Below the pieces are notes generated by a model, which was given only the letters and a program-made list of their open reading frames with translations, had not been told where the DNA came from and made no database searches. A DNA stretch of 64,000 bases. Origin: an uncultured Formosa sp. (GTDB taxonomy: Bacteria > Bacteroidota > Bacteroidia > Flavobacteriales > Flavobacteriaceae). The translations under genes and the position numbers were made by a program. Where the stretch lies: NCBI RefSeq assembly GCF_947500765.1, contig NZ_CANMTH010000002.1, positions 62,001-126,000 of the forward strand, in the 5' to 3' direction. Shown in pieces: positions 17,410 to 26,453 of the stretch (positions within the stretch are counted from its first letter, which is position 1; each line of letters begins with the position of its first letter).

Positions 17410-19716
17410 ATGTCTAAACTAAATCATAGGAATGTTGAGATTGAAGGTTCTAATGCTTTTACAGGAATTGAATTAAAAGAAGCTGAAGATCATGCTGCAG
17501 GACTAACTGCTGTAAAAGTAGCTTTAGGGCATGTTTTTAAGGAAATGGGAGTAGTTAGGTCTTTAAAAACCTTATCACATATGAATCAGATAGATGGCTT
17601 TGATTGTCCAGGTTGTGCTTGGCCAGATCCTGCAAAGCGTTCTAAGTTAGGAGAATATTGCGAAAATGGTGCAAAAGCATTGTCTGAGGAAGCCACAAAT
17701 AAAGAAGTTGATGCTAATTTCTTTAAAAAATATTCTATTGAAGAAATTTCTACATGGACAGATTATGAAATAGGAAAGAGTGGTCGTCTTACCCAACCAA
17801 TGCTTTTAAAGCCTGGAGCGATTTATTATGAACCTATAAGTTGGAAAGATGCTTTTAAAGTTATTGCAGAACATTTATACGAGTTAGATAATCCTAACGA
17901 AGCCATTTTTTACACTTCAGGAAGATCTAGTAATGAAGCTGCATTTTTATATGGTTTATTTGCGAGAGCTTTTGGTACTAATAATATGCCAGACTGTTCT
18001 AATATGTGTCATGAATCTAGTGGTGTAGGCCTTTCTGAAACACTAGGCATAGGAAAAGGATCTGTTAAATTAGAAGATTTTGATAAGGCCGAGGTTGTTA
18101 TGGTTATTGGTCAGAATCCAGGCACCAATCATCCCAGAATGTTATCGGCTTTAGAAAAATGTAAAGCTAATGGCGGATACATTGTGAGTGTAAATCCATT
18201 AGCAGAAGCAGGGTTGGTGCGATTTAAAAACCCACAAGAAATCTCTGGTATTATTGGCAACGGACATAAATTAGCAGATTACCATTTGCAGGTTAAAATA
18301 AATCAAGATGTTGCTTTATTAAAATTGATACAGAAAAGATTAGCAACATTAGATGCTATAAATCATAATGTTTTCGATCATAAATTTATAGAAAAGTATA
18401 CAGAAGGTTATCAGTCTATTATGTCTCAGTTAGATACACATTCCGATGATGAGTTATTAAATCTATGTGGTGTTAATAATAAAGATATCGATGAAGTTGT
18501 TAAGCTACTTGCTAAGTCTGATAAAATAATTATTTGTTGGGCCATGGGGTTAACTCAACATAAAAATGGCGTAAACAATATTAAAGAATGTGTTAACCTG
18601 TTACTTTTAAAAGGAAGTTTAGGTAAACCTGGGGCAGGAACGTGTCCTGTTAGGGGGCATAGTAATGTACAAGGAGACCGCACAGTTGGTATTATGCATT
18701 ACATATCCAAATCTTTTAACGATGCGATTAAAACCACCTTTGGCTTTAATCCGCCAGAAGATATGGGGTACGATGTTGTAAGAGGGATACAAGCTATGTA
18801 CAATAAGAAAGCTAAAGTTTTTTTGGCATTAGGAGGTAACTTTGTTTCTGCAGCATCAGATACGGCGTATACAGCCCAAGCGATACAAAATTGTGATCTT
18901 ACTGTGCAAATTAGTACCAAGCTTAATAGAAGTCATTGTATTGTTGGTACAACGGCTTTAATATTACCAACGTTAGGACGGTCTGATCAAGATTTTACAG
19001 CAGGTAAACAACGTCATTTTACTGTAGAAAATAGTATGGGTGTTGTGCATCAATCTAAAGGATTTTTGAATCCGATTTCTGAAGATATTAAAAGTGAACC
19101 AGATATTATTGGAGGTATTGCAGATGCTTATTTTAAAGGTAATCATCCTGTAGAATGGAAGTTGTTAAGTGCAGATTACGATTTGCTTCGTGAAAAAATG
19201 GGGCAAGTTGTCCGTGGTTTTGAAGATGTGAATTCTAAATCGAAAGGTAGAGGCTATTATTTACCTAACAATGTACGTGATTTAGATTTTAGTAGGTTAC
19301 CAAATAAAAAAGCACAATTTACGGTTATAGAATTACCTAGTCACAATCTAAAAGCAGACGAATTTTTATTGATGAGTATTCGTTCTCACGATCAATTTAA
19401 TACAACTATTTATGGTTTAAATGATCGTTATAGAGGAGTGTTTAATGAAAGACGTGTTTTGTTTATGAATGAAACCGATATGGAGAAATATCAATATAAA
19501 AAATTCGATGTTGTTAATTTAACGAGTAATTATAAAGGGAAAGAACGTAAAGTCTTTAATTTTTTAGTAATTCCGTATAATATTCCAATAGGAAATTTAG
19601 CGGCCTATTATCCTGAAACGAACCCGTTAATCCCTATAGATGAATATGCTGTTAAAAGTAATACGCCAATAAGTAAATCTGTAAAAGTTACAGTAGAGAA
19701 AAGCGTAACATTATAA
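17410..19716 (+). CDS. FdhF/YdeP family molybdopterin oxidoreductase
   Basis: This 768-residue protein has the molybdopterin oxidoreductase fold with a C-terminal dinucleotide-binding domain (about 630-768). The N terminus has FDCPGCAWP (Cys66, Cys69) and EYCENGAK (Cys84), the YdeP-type replacement for the usual formate dehydrogenase Fe-S motif. NMCHESSG (Cys200) is the probable molybdenum ligand position, equivalent to the Sec/Cys of FdhF. E. coli YdeP is linked to acid resistance, and its reaction is unresolved, so calling this a formate dehydrogenase would be too strong. It stands alone between two terminators, with no fdhD or electron-transfer subunit nearby. Confidence 0.88.
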   Translation: MSKLNHRNVEIEGSNAFTGIELKEAEDHAAGLTAVKVALGHVFKEMGVVRSLKTLSHMNQIDGFDCPGCAWPDPAKRSKLGEYCENGAKALSEEATNKEVDANFFKKYSIEEISTWTDYEIGKSGRLTQPMLLKPGAIYYEPISWKDAFKVIAEHLYELDNPNEAIFYTSGRSSNEAAFLYGLFARAFGTNNMPDCSNMCHESSGVGLSETLGIGKGSVKLEDFDKAEVVMVIGQNPGTNHPRMLSALEKCKANGGYIVSVNPLAEAGLVRFKNPQEISGIIGNGHKLADYHLQVKINQDVALLKLIQKRLATLDAINHNVFDHKFIEKYTEGYQSIMSQLDTHSDDELLNLCGVNNKDIDEVVKLLAKSDKIIICWAMGLTQHKNGVNNIKECVNLLLLKGSLGKPGAGTCPVRGHSNVQGDRTVGIMHYISKSFNDAIKTTFGFNPPEDMGYDVVRGIQAMYNKKAKVFLALGGNFVSAASDTAYTAQAIQNCDLTVQISTKLNRSHCIVGTTALILPTLGRSDQDFTAGKQRHFTVENSMGVVHQSKGFLNPISEDIKSEPDIIGGIADAYFKGNHPVEWKLLSADYDLLREKMGQVVRGFEDVNSKSKGRGYYLPNNVRDLDFSRLPNKKAQFTVIELPSHNLKADEFLLMSIRSHDQFNTTIYGLNDRYRGVFNERRVLFMNETDMEKYQYKKFDVVNLTSNYKGKERKVFNFLVIPYNIPIGNLAAYYPETNPLIPIDEYAVKSNTPISKSVKVTVEKSVTL

Positions 19717-19719
19717 ATA

Positions 19720-19748
19720 AAAATCTTCAATGTAATATTGAAGATTTT
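19720..19748 (+). terminator. Terminator of the molybdoenzyme gene
   Basis: Perfect 12-bp stem AAAATCTTCAAT/ATTGAAGATTTT (19720-19731, 19737-19748) starting three bases after the stop codon. Confidence 0.88.
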
Positions 19749-19771
19749 CTGTAATTACAAAGTGTAATTTA

Positions 19772-20065
19772 TTATTTCTTTGGAGGTCTGGCAGAAAATT
19801 CTTCTAAATCAAGAAAACCATCAGAGTTTTTATCCTTTCTTGCGAACATTTTCTTAGTATCTACAGGTGGTTTTTTGTTTTCATCATTTTCTTTTACTCT
19901 TACTTCTCTAGCTTCTAATTCTTCTAAACTTAGTTTACCATCTTCATTTGTGTCAAGTCTTTCAAAAGCAACCTTCGGATCTCTTTTTTGTTTTTCTTCT
20001 TGTGCACTAATATTAGAAAAGCTTAATAGGACTAGCACTAAAGCACTGATTTTAATTAGTTTCAT
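19772..20065 (-). CDS. Small exported EF-hand protein
   Basis: I start at the ATG at 20065, because the signal peptide MKLIKISALVLVLLSFSNISAQ then begins immediately; an upstream ATG at 20083 is in frame. The mature ~75 residues contain two EF-hand loops, DTNEDGKLSLEE and DKNSDGFLDLEE, with Asp/Asn/Asp and the twelfth-position Glu in place. The protein probably binds calcium in the periplasm or outside the cell. The linker is highly charged (KENDENKKPP). No partner is obvious in the neighbourhood. Confidence 0.85.
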   Translation of the reverse strand: MKLIKISALVLVLLSFSNISAQEEKQKRDPKVAFERLDTNEDGKLSLEELEAREVRVKENDENKKPPVDTKKMFARKDKNSDGFLDLEEFSARPPKK

Positions 20066-20145
20066 GTGTTGTTTTTTTATCATGTTAATATAAGTGTTAG
20101 ACTATTTTGTTTTACAGAAGTTTAATTTGTTTTTTTAATAAAATT

Positions 20146-20181
20146 AAAAAGGGCTTCAATATTATATTGAAGCCCTTTTTT
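20146..20181 (-). terminator. Terminator of the DUF3078 gene (bidirectional form)
   Basis: Perfect 16-bp stem, AAAAAGGGCTTCAATA and its complement (20146-20161, 20165-20180), with a 3-base loop and T-rich tails on both strands. It reuses the CTTCAAT/ATTGAAG core of the terminator at 19720. Confidence 0.92.
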
Positions 20182-20203
20182 GAAATAAATATATTCTTTT
20201 AGA

Positions 20204-21121
20204 TTAGAAACCGTAGCTAAGACCAAATGTCCAGTACGATTGTAAATCATTATCTACATCATCTAATGTAGTTGTTGTTCCTTCTGTAATAGCATAATTA
20301 TATGCTTCTTGTCTGTTTCCTCTTAATCCAAATTCAAAACCAAGTCCAATTCCTTTCCAAACTGTGTATGAAAGTCCGTTTGTCCAAGTCCAGTTTGAAT
20401 AATTAGAATCTTCGTAAGATTGGAATAAAGATAAATTAGATTTTACTTTTAACTTTCCAAAAGCTTTATTGTAGTCTGCTACAATTTTTGCACCTAAAGA
20501 AGATTCGTATTCTGAATCACCATTACTAAATACAAAGTTGTAGTTTAAAGGATGAGCAACTACTACTAATTCTGAAATTGGTGTCCAAGTAATACCAACA
20601 CCTAAGTCTAAGTAACCTGGATCATTAAAGTTGTTTAAAAGAGTTGTTCTGTACTCTGCTAAACCAGAAGCAGCTAATTTATCACTTAATTTATAACCAT
20701 AAAGAGAAGTTATTGTAAATACGTCTGTTGCTTGACTATAGTCATCATTGTCGGTATTGTCATCTTTGTCATCAAATTTTACCCAGCTAAGGTTAATGTT
20801 TGCATTAGTGTACCAGAAAAAAGTATCTCTGTTTAATTTAGCGTAAGGATTAACAGTTATTGTAATGTTACCTGCAGAATTGTTTGGTGTTTCTTGAGGG
20901 TACCAATTACTGAATTCTGATAAGTTAGCACCAATAGTTCCAAAAGCACCATAATGCCATCCTGGGAAAGCATCAATTTGTGATTTCAATGCATTCACTT
21001 CAGATTGAAGTGCATTTATAGAATCCTGTTTAACACTTTTCAGACTCTGTAATTCTTCTTTAGTTTGAGAAAAAGATACTGTAGCTACCAATAAAAGGCA
21101 AATTGTTAAAATTCTTTTCAT
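20204..21121 (-). CDS. DUF3078 domain-containing outer-membrane protein
   Basis: This 305-residue protein has a signal peptide ending SFSQ, then a short coiled-coil (about 22-50, LQSLKSVKQDSINALQSEV), then a beta-barrel domain starting WHYGAFGTIGANLSEFSNW, a recognisable DUF3078 opening. It ends in aromatic residues (FGLSYGF), as outer-membrane barrels do. The function of the family is unknown. A TAAGTTTG -7 box lies 28 bases upstream and a strong terminator follows, so it is monocistronic. Confidence 0.88.
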   Translation of the reverse strand: MKRILTICLLLVATVSFSQTKEELQSLKSVKQDSINALQSEVNALKSQIDAFPGWHYGAFGTIGANLSEFSNWYPQETPNNSAGNITITVNPYAKLNRDTFFWYTNANINLSWVKFDDKDDNTDNDDYSQATDVFTITSLYGYKLSDKLAASGLAEYRTTLLNNFNDPGYLDLGVGITWTPISELVVVAHPLNYNFVFSNGDSEYESSLGAKIVADYNKAFGKLKVKSNLSLFQSYEDSNYSNWTWTNGLSYTVWKGIGLGFEFGLRGNRQEAYNYAITEGTTTTLDDVDNDLQSYWTFGLSYGF

Positions 21122-21149
21122 AATTTTATTATTTTCATAATTTAAGTTG

Positions 21150-21157
21150 CAAACTTA
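21150..21157 (-). promoter_or_regulatory. -7 promoter box for the DUF3078 gene
   Basis: On the minus strand this reads TAAGTTTG, a TAnnTTTG match 28 bases before the start codon at 21121. Confidence 0.45.
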
Positions 21158-21188
21158 TAACCTAGTTTCTCAAAATGAAAGCAAAATC

Positions 21189-21695
21189 TTATTTTCTTTT
21201 ATAAAGCGGAACACTTGAACACGCTTCTCCAAACATAATGGATCGTGCAATAGGTTTTAATTTGTTCGAAATCATGACATATGCACTATCAGGTACAGGT
21301 TTTTTAGAACAGCCCTTTATAATAACAGGAGCATCTTTAAAATCAGAAACATCTAGAGTATTTATAATGTCTTGATAAATAGATGTTTCTAATTGGTCTA
21401 AATTGCCTAAAACTGTTTTTTTAGCAAAAGGTTCTAATTCTAATGTAATTAACATATAAGCCCAAGATGGTATGATAGCGTCTGTACTACACGTTAATGC
21501 AACATATGTGCTTTGGTATTGCTTCCAATTATGTGCAGCAATTAGAGTCCTGAAATCGGTTTCTCGAAGGACTAAGCCTTCTAGAAGCCAATCTTTGATA
21601 TCTATTAAAATTCTAGCACCAGACGGATAATAGTCTTCTAGGTCTAAAACTTTAAGCTTGCTACTCGCAACTCTATTTATAATGTCTTCTGCCAT
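21189..21695 (-). CDS. DUF2480 family protein, last gene of the SUF operon
   Basis: This cytosolic protein has 168 residues, no signal peptide and no transmembrane segment. It matches the DUF2480 family, restricted to Bacteroidota and regularly found at the end of SUF operons. It has three Cys (CSTD, GCSKKP, EACSS) that could contact a metal or cluster, but no recognised motif. It begins 4 bases after the DUF59 gene. The function is unknown; a role in Fe-S assembly is inferred only from conserved position. Confidence 0.85.
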   Translation of the reverse strand: MAEDIINRVASSKLKVLDLEDYYPSGARILIDIKDWLLEGLVLRETDFRTLIAAHNWKQYQSTYVALTCSTDAIIPSWAYMLITLELEPFAKKTVLGNLDQLETSIYQDIINTLDVSDFKDAPVIIKGCSKKPVPDSAYVMISNKLKPIARSIMFGEACSSVPLYKRK

Positions 21696-21699
21696 ATAA

Positions 21700-22023
21700 T
21701 TAAAGCATGCCTAATTCTAATTTTGCTTCTTCGCTCATTAAATCCTGACTCCATGGTGGATCGAAAGTAATTTCTACTTCTGCATCTTTAACCATATCTA
21801 AAGATTTTACTTTCTCTTCAACCTCTAAAGGTAAAGTTTCTGCAACTGGACAATTAGGTGTTGTTAACGTCATTAATATTTTAACCTCAGCATCTTCATT
21901 TACAAATACGTCGTAAATTAATCCTAATTCATAAATATCTACTGGAATTTCAGGATCGAAAATGGTCTTTAATACCTTAACGATTTTTTCGCCTAATACG
22001 GCTGTATCTAGTTCTGTACTCAT
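21700..22023 (-). CDS. DUF59 SUF-system assembly protein (SufT-like)
   Basis: This 107-residue single-domain DUF59/MIP18-like protein has the motifs FDPEIPVDIYELGLIYDV, MTLTTPNCPVAETLP with the conserved Cys, and a C-terminal FDPPWSQDLMSEEAK. Such proteins help mature iron-sulfur proteins, probably at a late transfer step. It is located between sufE and the DUF2480 gene; its ATG directly follows the sufE stop codon. Confidence 0.92.
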   Translation of the reverse strand: MSTELDTAVLGEKIVKVLKTIFDPEIPVDIYELGLIYDVFVNEDAEVKILMTLTTPNCPVAETLPLEVEEKVKSLDMVKDAEVEITFDPPWSQDLMSEEAKLELGML

Positions 22024-22446
22024 TTAGCTCAATTGTGTTTGGTATGCAATGGCATACATTTTTAATTGTTTAATCATACTTACTAATCCATTAGCACGCG
22101 TTGGTGACAAATGTTCTTTTAGACCAATTTCATCTATAAAATCGGTATTAGCGTCTAGTATGTCTTTAGGGTGTTGATTAGAAAATGTACGGATTAAAAT
22201 AGCAATAATTCCTTTAGTGATAATAGCATCACTATCGGCTGTAAAAATCACTGCATTATCCTTCATCTCAGCATGTACCCAAACTTTACTTTGGCAACCT
22301 TTAATAAGATTGTCGTCTGTTTTATATTTTGTCTCGATTAAAGGTAACGTTTTACCTAAATCAATCATATATTGGTAACGTTCTTCCCAATCTTCAAACA
22401 TTGAAAATTCGTCAATAATTTCGTTTTGTATATCTTGTATAGCCAC
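22024..22446 (-). CDS. sufE: Cysteine desulfuration protein SufE
   Basis: This 140-residue SufE accepts persulfide sulfur from SufS and passes it to the SufBCD scaffold. The sulfur-accepting Cys51 is in LIKGCQSKVW, at the same position as in E. coli SufE. The fold pattern (MFEDWEERYQYMIDLGKTLP at the start, LSPTRANGLVSMI near the end) is typical. It lies 38 bases downstream of a lipoprotein gene in the SUF operon. Confidence 0.96.
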   Translation of the reverse strand: MAIQDIQNEIIDEFSMFEDWEERYQYMIDLGKTLPLIETKYKTDDNLIKGCQSKVWVHAEMKDNAVIFTADSDAIITKGIIAILIRTFSNQHPKDILDANTDFIDEIGLKEHLSPTRANGLVSMIKQLKMYAIAYQTQLS

Positions 22447-22484
22447 GGCTTAATTTTTTATCAAAATTACTAATTGTAAGTATG

Positions 22485-22922
22485 TTATTCAACCTTTTTA
22501 GAAAGAGATAAAATATATTCTACCAAAGGTTTAATTTTTTTGTTAGGATTCTCATGATCAAATTCTGTAGTACTATACACAGTATCTTCTTCAATGATTT
22601 TTAACCTTGCTGAAGCTGCTCCATCATGTGCTCGTTTCATGGAAGGTGCTTCTAGAGTAGGTAGTGTCTTTAAATCTATAGCATGTAATTTATCCATTAA
22701 AATATCCCATTCTGTTTTAGAAATAGTTATAATTTTATCTGGACCTTGTTGTTGTGTTTTAACAAGAATTTCTTGATTTTCTATTTTTATTTCTAAGAAA
22801 TAACCTCTAGTAATTGCTTTGTATTCTATTAAGACATCATTTTGAGCAGTTACAGCACTATTTTTAGTAATTCCGCAAGCGGTACATAATATAATAGTTA
22901 CTAAGATTGTGAAATATTTCAT
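22485..22922 (-). CDS. Small lipoprotein inside the SUF operon
   Basis: This 145-residue protein has a signal peptide and lipobox (LCTAC, Cys16). The mature domain alternates beta strands (YKAITRGYFLEIKIENQEIL, KIITISKTEWDILM) and ends in a helix, and it contains no motif I recognise. It lies between sufS and sufE on the same strand, with 49 and 38 bases to its neighbours, so it is probably co-transcribed with cytosolic Fe-S assembly genes although it is exported. Function unknown. Confidence 0.75.
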   Translation of the reverse strand: MKYFTILVTIILCTACGITKNSAVTAQNDVLIEYKAITRGYFLEIKIENQEILVKTQQQGPDKIITISKTEWDILMDKLHAIDLKTLPTLEAPSMKRAHDGAASARLKIIEEDTVYSTTEFDHENPNKKIKPLVEYILSLSKKVE

Positions 22923-22971
22923 AGTATAAAATTGATATTAGAAAATTACAAAAAAAGGAGTCTACCTGTAT

Positions 22972-24186
22972 TTAAGATAACATCATTTTAGCTTTTTTAA
23001 CACCATTTACTAAGGTATCAATTTCTTCTTTAGTATTATAAAAAGCGAAAGATGCTCTTACAGTTCCTGGTATTTTATAAAAATCCATTACAGGTTGTGC
23101 ACAATGGTGACCTGTTCTTACAGCTATCCCTAATTTATCTAAAATGGTACCGACATCGTATGGATGTATTCCGTCTAGGTTGAATGAAATAACAGATGTT
23201 TTATGCTTAGATGTTCCGTAAATTTTTAAACCTTCAATTTCCGAAAGTTTCTCGGTTGCATAATCTAGAAGTTCGTGCTCGTATTTTGCAATAGCATCAA
23301 ACCCGATAGCGTTTATATAATCTATGGCTGCTCCAAAAGCTATTCCTCCACAAATGTTGGGTGTTCCAGCTTCAAATTTATGAGGTAAATCTGCATAAGT
23401 TGTTTTTTCGAAAGTGACTTCGGCAATCATTTCACCACCACCTTGATATGGTGGTAATTTTTTTAACCATTCTTCTTTTCCGTAAAGCATACCTTGGCCA
23501 GTAGGTCCACACATTTTATGAGCAGATGTTACATAAAAGTCTACATCTAATGCTTGAACATCTGGTTTAATATGTGGGCAAGATTGTGCACCGTCTACTA
23601 ATACAGCAGCACCCACAGCGTGTGCTTTTTCAATAATATATTCTATAGGATTTATAGTTCCTAAAGCATTCGAGATATGATTAACAAAAACCAATTTGGT
23701 ATTTTTAGAAAGGAGTTTGTCGTATTCTGACATAATTAATTCACCTTCTAAATTCATCGGAATTACTTTAAGTGTCGCTCCAGTGCGTTCACATAACATT
23801 TGCCAAGGCACAATATTGCTATGGTGTTCTAGAGCCGAAACGATAATCTCGTCTCCCTTTTTTAATAGGCTTGAAAATCCGTTTGCTACTAAATTAATAC
23901 TATGTGTTGTTCCTGCAGTAAAAATAATTTCATGAGAAAACTTAGCATTAAAATGCTTCTGAATTTTTATACGTGCTTGCTCGTAAGCGTCTGTAGCTTC
24001 TTGGCTTAAACGGTGTACACCACGATGTATGTTTGCGTTATAGTTGCTATAGTAATCTACAATAACATCTATAACTTGTTTAGGGGTTTGTGATGTTGCT
24101 GCATTATCTAAATACACTAAAGGTTTGCCATTTACTTGTCTGTTAAGTATAGGGAAATCTTTTCTGATGTGTTCAACGTTAAACAT
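22972..24186 (-). CDS. sufS: Cysteine desulfurase SufS
   Basis: This 404-residue PLP enzyme releases sulfur from cysteine as an enzyme-bound persulfide. The PLP lysine is K224 in TSAHKMCGPTG and the catalytic Cys362 lies in RTGHHCAQPVM, the SufS (group II) arrangement. YLDNAATSQTP opens the domain. It is preceded by a 97-base gap carrying a REP-like repeat after sufD. Confidence 0.97.
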   Translation of the reverse strand: MFNVEHIRKDFPILNRQVNGKPLVYLDNAATSQTPKQVIDVIVDYYSNYNANIHRGVHRLSQEATDAYEQARIKIQKHFNAKFSHEIIFTAGTTHSINLVANGFSSLLKKGDEIIVSALEHHSNIVPWQMLCERTGATLKVIPMNLEGELIMSEYDKLLSKNTKLVFVNHISNALGTINPIEYIIEKAHAVGAAVLVDGAQSCPHIKPDVQALDVDFYVTSAHKMCGPTGQGMLYGKEEWLKKLPPYQGGGEMIAEVTFEKTTYADLPHKFEAGTPNICGGIAFGAAIDYINAIGFDAIAKYEHELLDYATEKLSEIEGLKIYGTSKHKTSVISFNLDGIHPYDVGTILDKLGIAVRTGHHCAQPVMDFYKIPGTVRASFAFYNTKEEIDTLVNGVKKAKMMLS

Positions 24187-24198
24187 AATGTTTTTTTT

Positions 24199-24282
24199 AG
24201 CCCAGATAGAGGCAGTTGTTGGAGCTCTTTTTCGAGTATGCGAGAAAAAAGCGACTGCCGAAAGCTGGAATTAGCTTCTAAT
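24199..24282. repeat. REP-like intergenic element between sufD and sufS
   Basis: The plus strand begins AGCCCAGATAGAGGCAGT and ends ACTGCCGAAAGCTGGAA followed by TTAGCTTCTAA. Paired arms are CCAG/CTGG (24202-24205, 24265-24268) and GGCAGT/ACTGCC (24211-24216, 24254-24259). The inside can also pair (TTTTTC at 24228 with GAAAAA at 24244). From memory, Flavobacterium genomes hold many intergenic copies of an element with ends like AGCCC-GAT-GAAGCGG and GCGGAAAGCGGGA-TAGCTCCTAA; this looks like a diverged member. Only one copy is visible here, so repetition in the genome is unproven. Confidence 0.5.
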
Positions 24283-24283
24283 T

Positions 24284-25597
24284 TTAAAGATCGAAACCTA
24301 GGTTTACACCTAATTTCTCTGCTATAATTTTAGTAATACGTGTTTTAATTTCAGGTATTTTTACAGAATCTAAGACGTTATTACTAAAGGCATACATAAG
24401 TAATGCTTTAGCTTCTTTTTCTGGAATACCACGAGAACGCAAGTAAAACATAGCGCTTTCGTCTAATTGACCAATAGTACACCCATGAGAACATTTTACA
24501 TCGTCTGCAAAAATTTCTAATTGTGGTTTACTGTTTATTGTTGCTTTGTCGCTTAATAAAATATTATTGTTAGACTGGAATGCGTTTGTCTTTTGTGCTT
24601 CTTTATTTACAACAACTCTACCGTTAAAGACACCTGTACTGTTATCTGCAAAAATACCTTTATAATCTTGGTGACTTTCGCAATTTGGTTCGATATGGTG
24701 TACTAACGTATTGTGGTCTACATGTTGTTTATCTCCTATAATAGTGATTCCATTTAGTGTAGAATCAATACGTTCTCCGTTTTGGTAGAAGTGAAGGTTG
24801 TTTCTAACTAATTTTCCTCCAAAAGAAAACGTGTGTACAAAACAATGACTTTCTTGCTTTTGGTTTACAAACGTATTGTCTATAAGTGTCGCATTTTTGT
24901 TATCATTTTGTAGTTTATAATAATCTACAATAGCACGTTTATTTGCAAAAATTTCGGTTACCGAATTTGTTAAAACAGGATTATCTGTTAAACTTTGGTG
25001 GCGTTCTATAATTTGTACGTGACTATTTTCGTCTACAACAATTAAGTTTCTTGGTTGAAGCATTACGGCTTCTTCAGAACCTGTAGAGAAATGTAAAATC
25101 TGAATTGGTTTATTAACCAATTTATTTTTTTTGATGTGAATATAAGCTCCTTCTGTAGCGAATGCTGTATTTAATGAGGTTAGGCCATCTTTTTCTGCAA
25201 TTTTATTGAAATAGTTTTCAATAACTAAACGATACTTAGGGTTGTTTAAAGCGCTAGACATTAAGCAAATATCGAATCCGTCGTGAGTTGTTTGAGATAA
25301 ATGTGAAGAATACTTGCCATCTATAAAAATAATCTTATAGGTGTCCATTTCATGTAACATATAAGATCTTACCTCACTAAATTCTAAGGCATTTTCTTGT
25401 TTAGGAAACACGCTATAGTTTTCTTTTAAGATACTATTTAGCGAAGTATATTTCCATGCTTCATCTTTTTTTGAAGGAAATCCCTTAGTCTCAAATATTT
25501 TAATAGCCTCATTTCGTATTTCATGCACTGGCGCATCGACATCGATTTTATTTTCGAATGCCATAAACGAAGACACTAATTTTTCTTTTAAATTCAT
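24284..25597 (-). CDS. sufD: Fe-S assembly scaffold protein SufD
   Basis: This 437-residue SufBD-family protein has the beta-helix core ending in KCSHGCTIGQLDESAMFYLRSRG (quoted in parts: KCSHGCTIG, AMFYLRSRGI), which is diagnostic of SufD. With SufB and SufC it forms the scaffold complex on which Fe-S clusters are built. It is followed by a REP-like element and sufS, and preceded by sufC with a 77-base gap. Confidence 0.96.
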   Translation of the reverse strand: MNLKEKLVSSFMAFENKIDVDAPVHEIRNEAIKIFETKGFPSKKDEAWKYTSLNSILKENYSVFPKQENALEFSEVRSYMLHEMDTYKIIFIDGKYSSHLSQTTHDGFDICLMSSALNNPKYRLVIENYFNKIAEKDGLTSLNTAFATEGAYIHIKKNKLVNKPIQILHFSTGSEEAVMLQPRNLIVVDENSHVQIIERHQSLTDNPVLTNSVTEIFANKRAIVDYYKLQNDNKNATLIDNTFVNQKQESHCFVHTFSFGGKLVRNNLHFYQNGERIDSTLNGITIIGDKQHVDHNTLVHHIEPNCESHQDYKGIFADNSTGVFNGRVVVNKEAQKTNAFQSNNNILLSDKATINSKPQLEIFADDVKCSHGCTIGQLDESAMFYLRSRGIPEKEAKALLMYAFSNNVLDSVKIPEIKTRITKIIAEKLGVNLGFDL

Positions 25598-25674
25598 TTG
25601 TCTTTTGTTGTTAGTCTTTGTTTTTAGTAAGTTTTTAAAAGGATAAATACTTATTAAATACGGTTAACTAATGT

Positions 25675-26427
25675 TTAAGCGTTCACTTCTTCTTTAATCC
25701 AATCGTATCCTTTTTCTTCTAATTCGTGTGCTAATTCTTTACCACCTGATTTTACAATACGACCGTTGTACAATACGTGCACGAAATCTGGAACGATATA
25801 GTCCAATAAACGTTGGTAGTGTGTAATTAACACTACAGCATTGTCTTTGCTTTTTAATTTATTTACACCACTAGCAACAATACGTAATGCATCGATATCT
25901 AATCCAGAATCTGTTTCGTCTAATATAGCTAATTTAGGTTCTAGCATAGCCATTTGAAAAATCTCGTTACGTTTCTTCTCTCCTCCAGAAAATCCTTGGT
26001 TAAGTGAACGTGATAAAAATTTTCTATCGATTTCTAATAATTCAGATTTTTCACGAATTAACTTCAACATTTCGTTAGCTGGCATATCTGGTAAACCTTT
26101 AGCTTTACGCGTTTCGTTAATTGCTGTTTTTATAAAATTTGTTACAGAAACACCAGGGATTTCTACTGGGTATTGAAACGATAGAAAGATGCCTTTGTGT
26201 GCACGTTCTTCAGCAGATAACTCTTCAATATTTTCTTCGTCAAAGAAAATCTCACCATCGGTTACTTCATATTCTTCTTTTCCTGCGATTACTGATGATA
26301 ATGTACTTTTACCAGATCCGTTAGGTCCCATAATAGCATGAACTTCTCCAGCTTTAACCTCTAGGTTAATTCCTTTTAAAATTGCTTTATCTTCTACGCT
26401 TGCGTGTAAATTATTAATCTTTAACAT
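25675..26427 (-). CDS. sufC: Fe-S assembly ATPase SufC
   Basis: This 250-residue ABC-type ATPase has Walker [10 protein letters not shown] (34-42), the SufC-type signature [10 protein letters not shown], and Walker [17 protein letters not shown]. It drives conformational change in the SufBC2D scaffold and is cytosolic, with no membrane partner. It sits downstream of a small lipoprotein gene and upstream of sufD. Confidence 0.98.
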   Translation of the reverse strand: MLKINNLHASVEDKAILKGINLEVKAGEVHAIMGPNGSGKSTLSSVIAGKEEYEVTDGEIFFDEENIEELSAEERAHKGIFLSFQYPVEIPGVSVTNFIKTAINETRKAKGLPDMPANEMLKLIREKSELLEIDRKFLSRSLNQGFSGGEKKRNEIFQMAMLEPKLAILDETDSGLDIDALRIVASGVNKLKSKDNAVVLITHYQRLLDYIVPDFVHVLYNGRIVKSGGKELAHELEEKGYDWIKEEVNA

Positions 26428-26453
26428 TACTCTATATCTTAGTTATTGATGTT

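Noticed and set aside
17410..19716. Formate dehydrogenase
   Set aside because: The N-terminal cysteines follow the YdeP pattern, not the CxxCxxxC cluster of FdhF, and no partner subunits are present.
24136..24327. Open frame on the plus strand across the sufD-sufS gap
   Set aside because: It is antisense to sufS at its start and sufD at its end and reads through the repeat element; no protein-like pattern.
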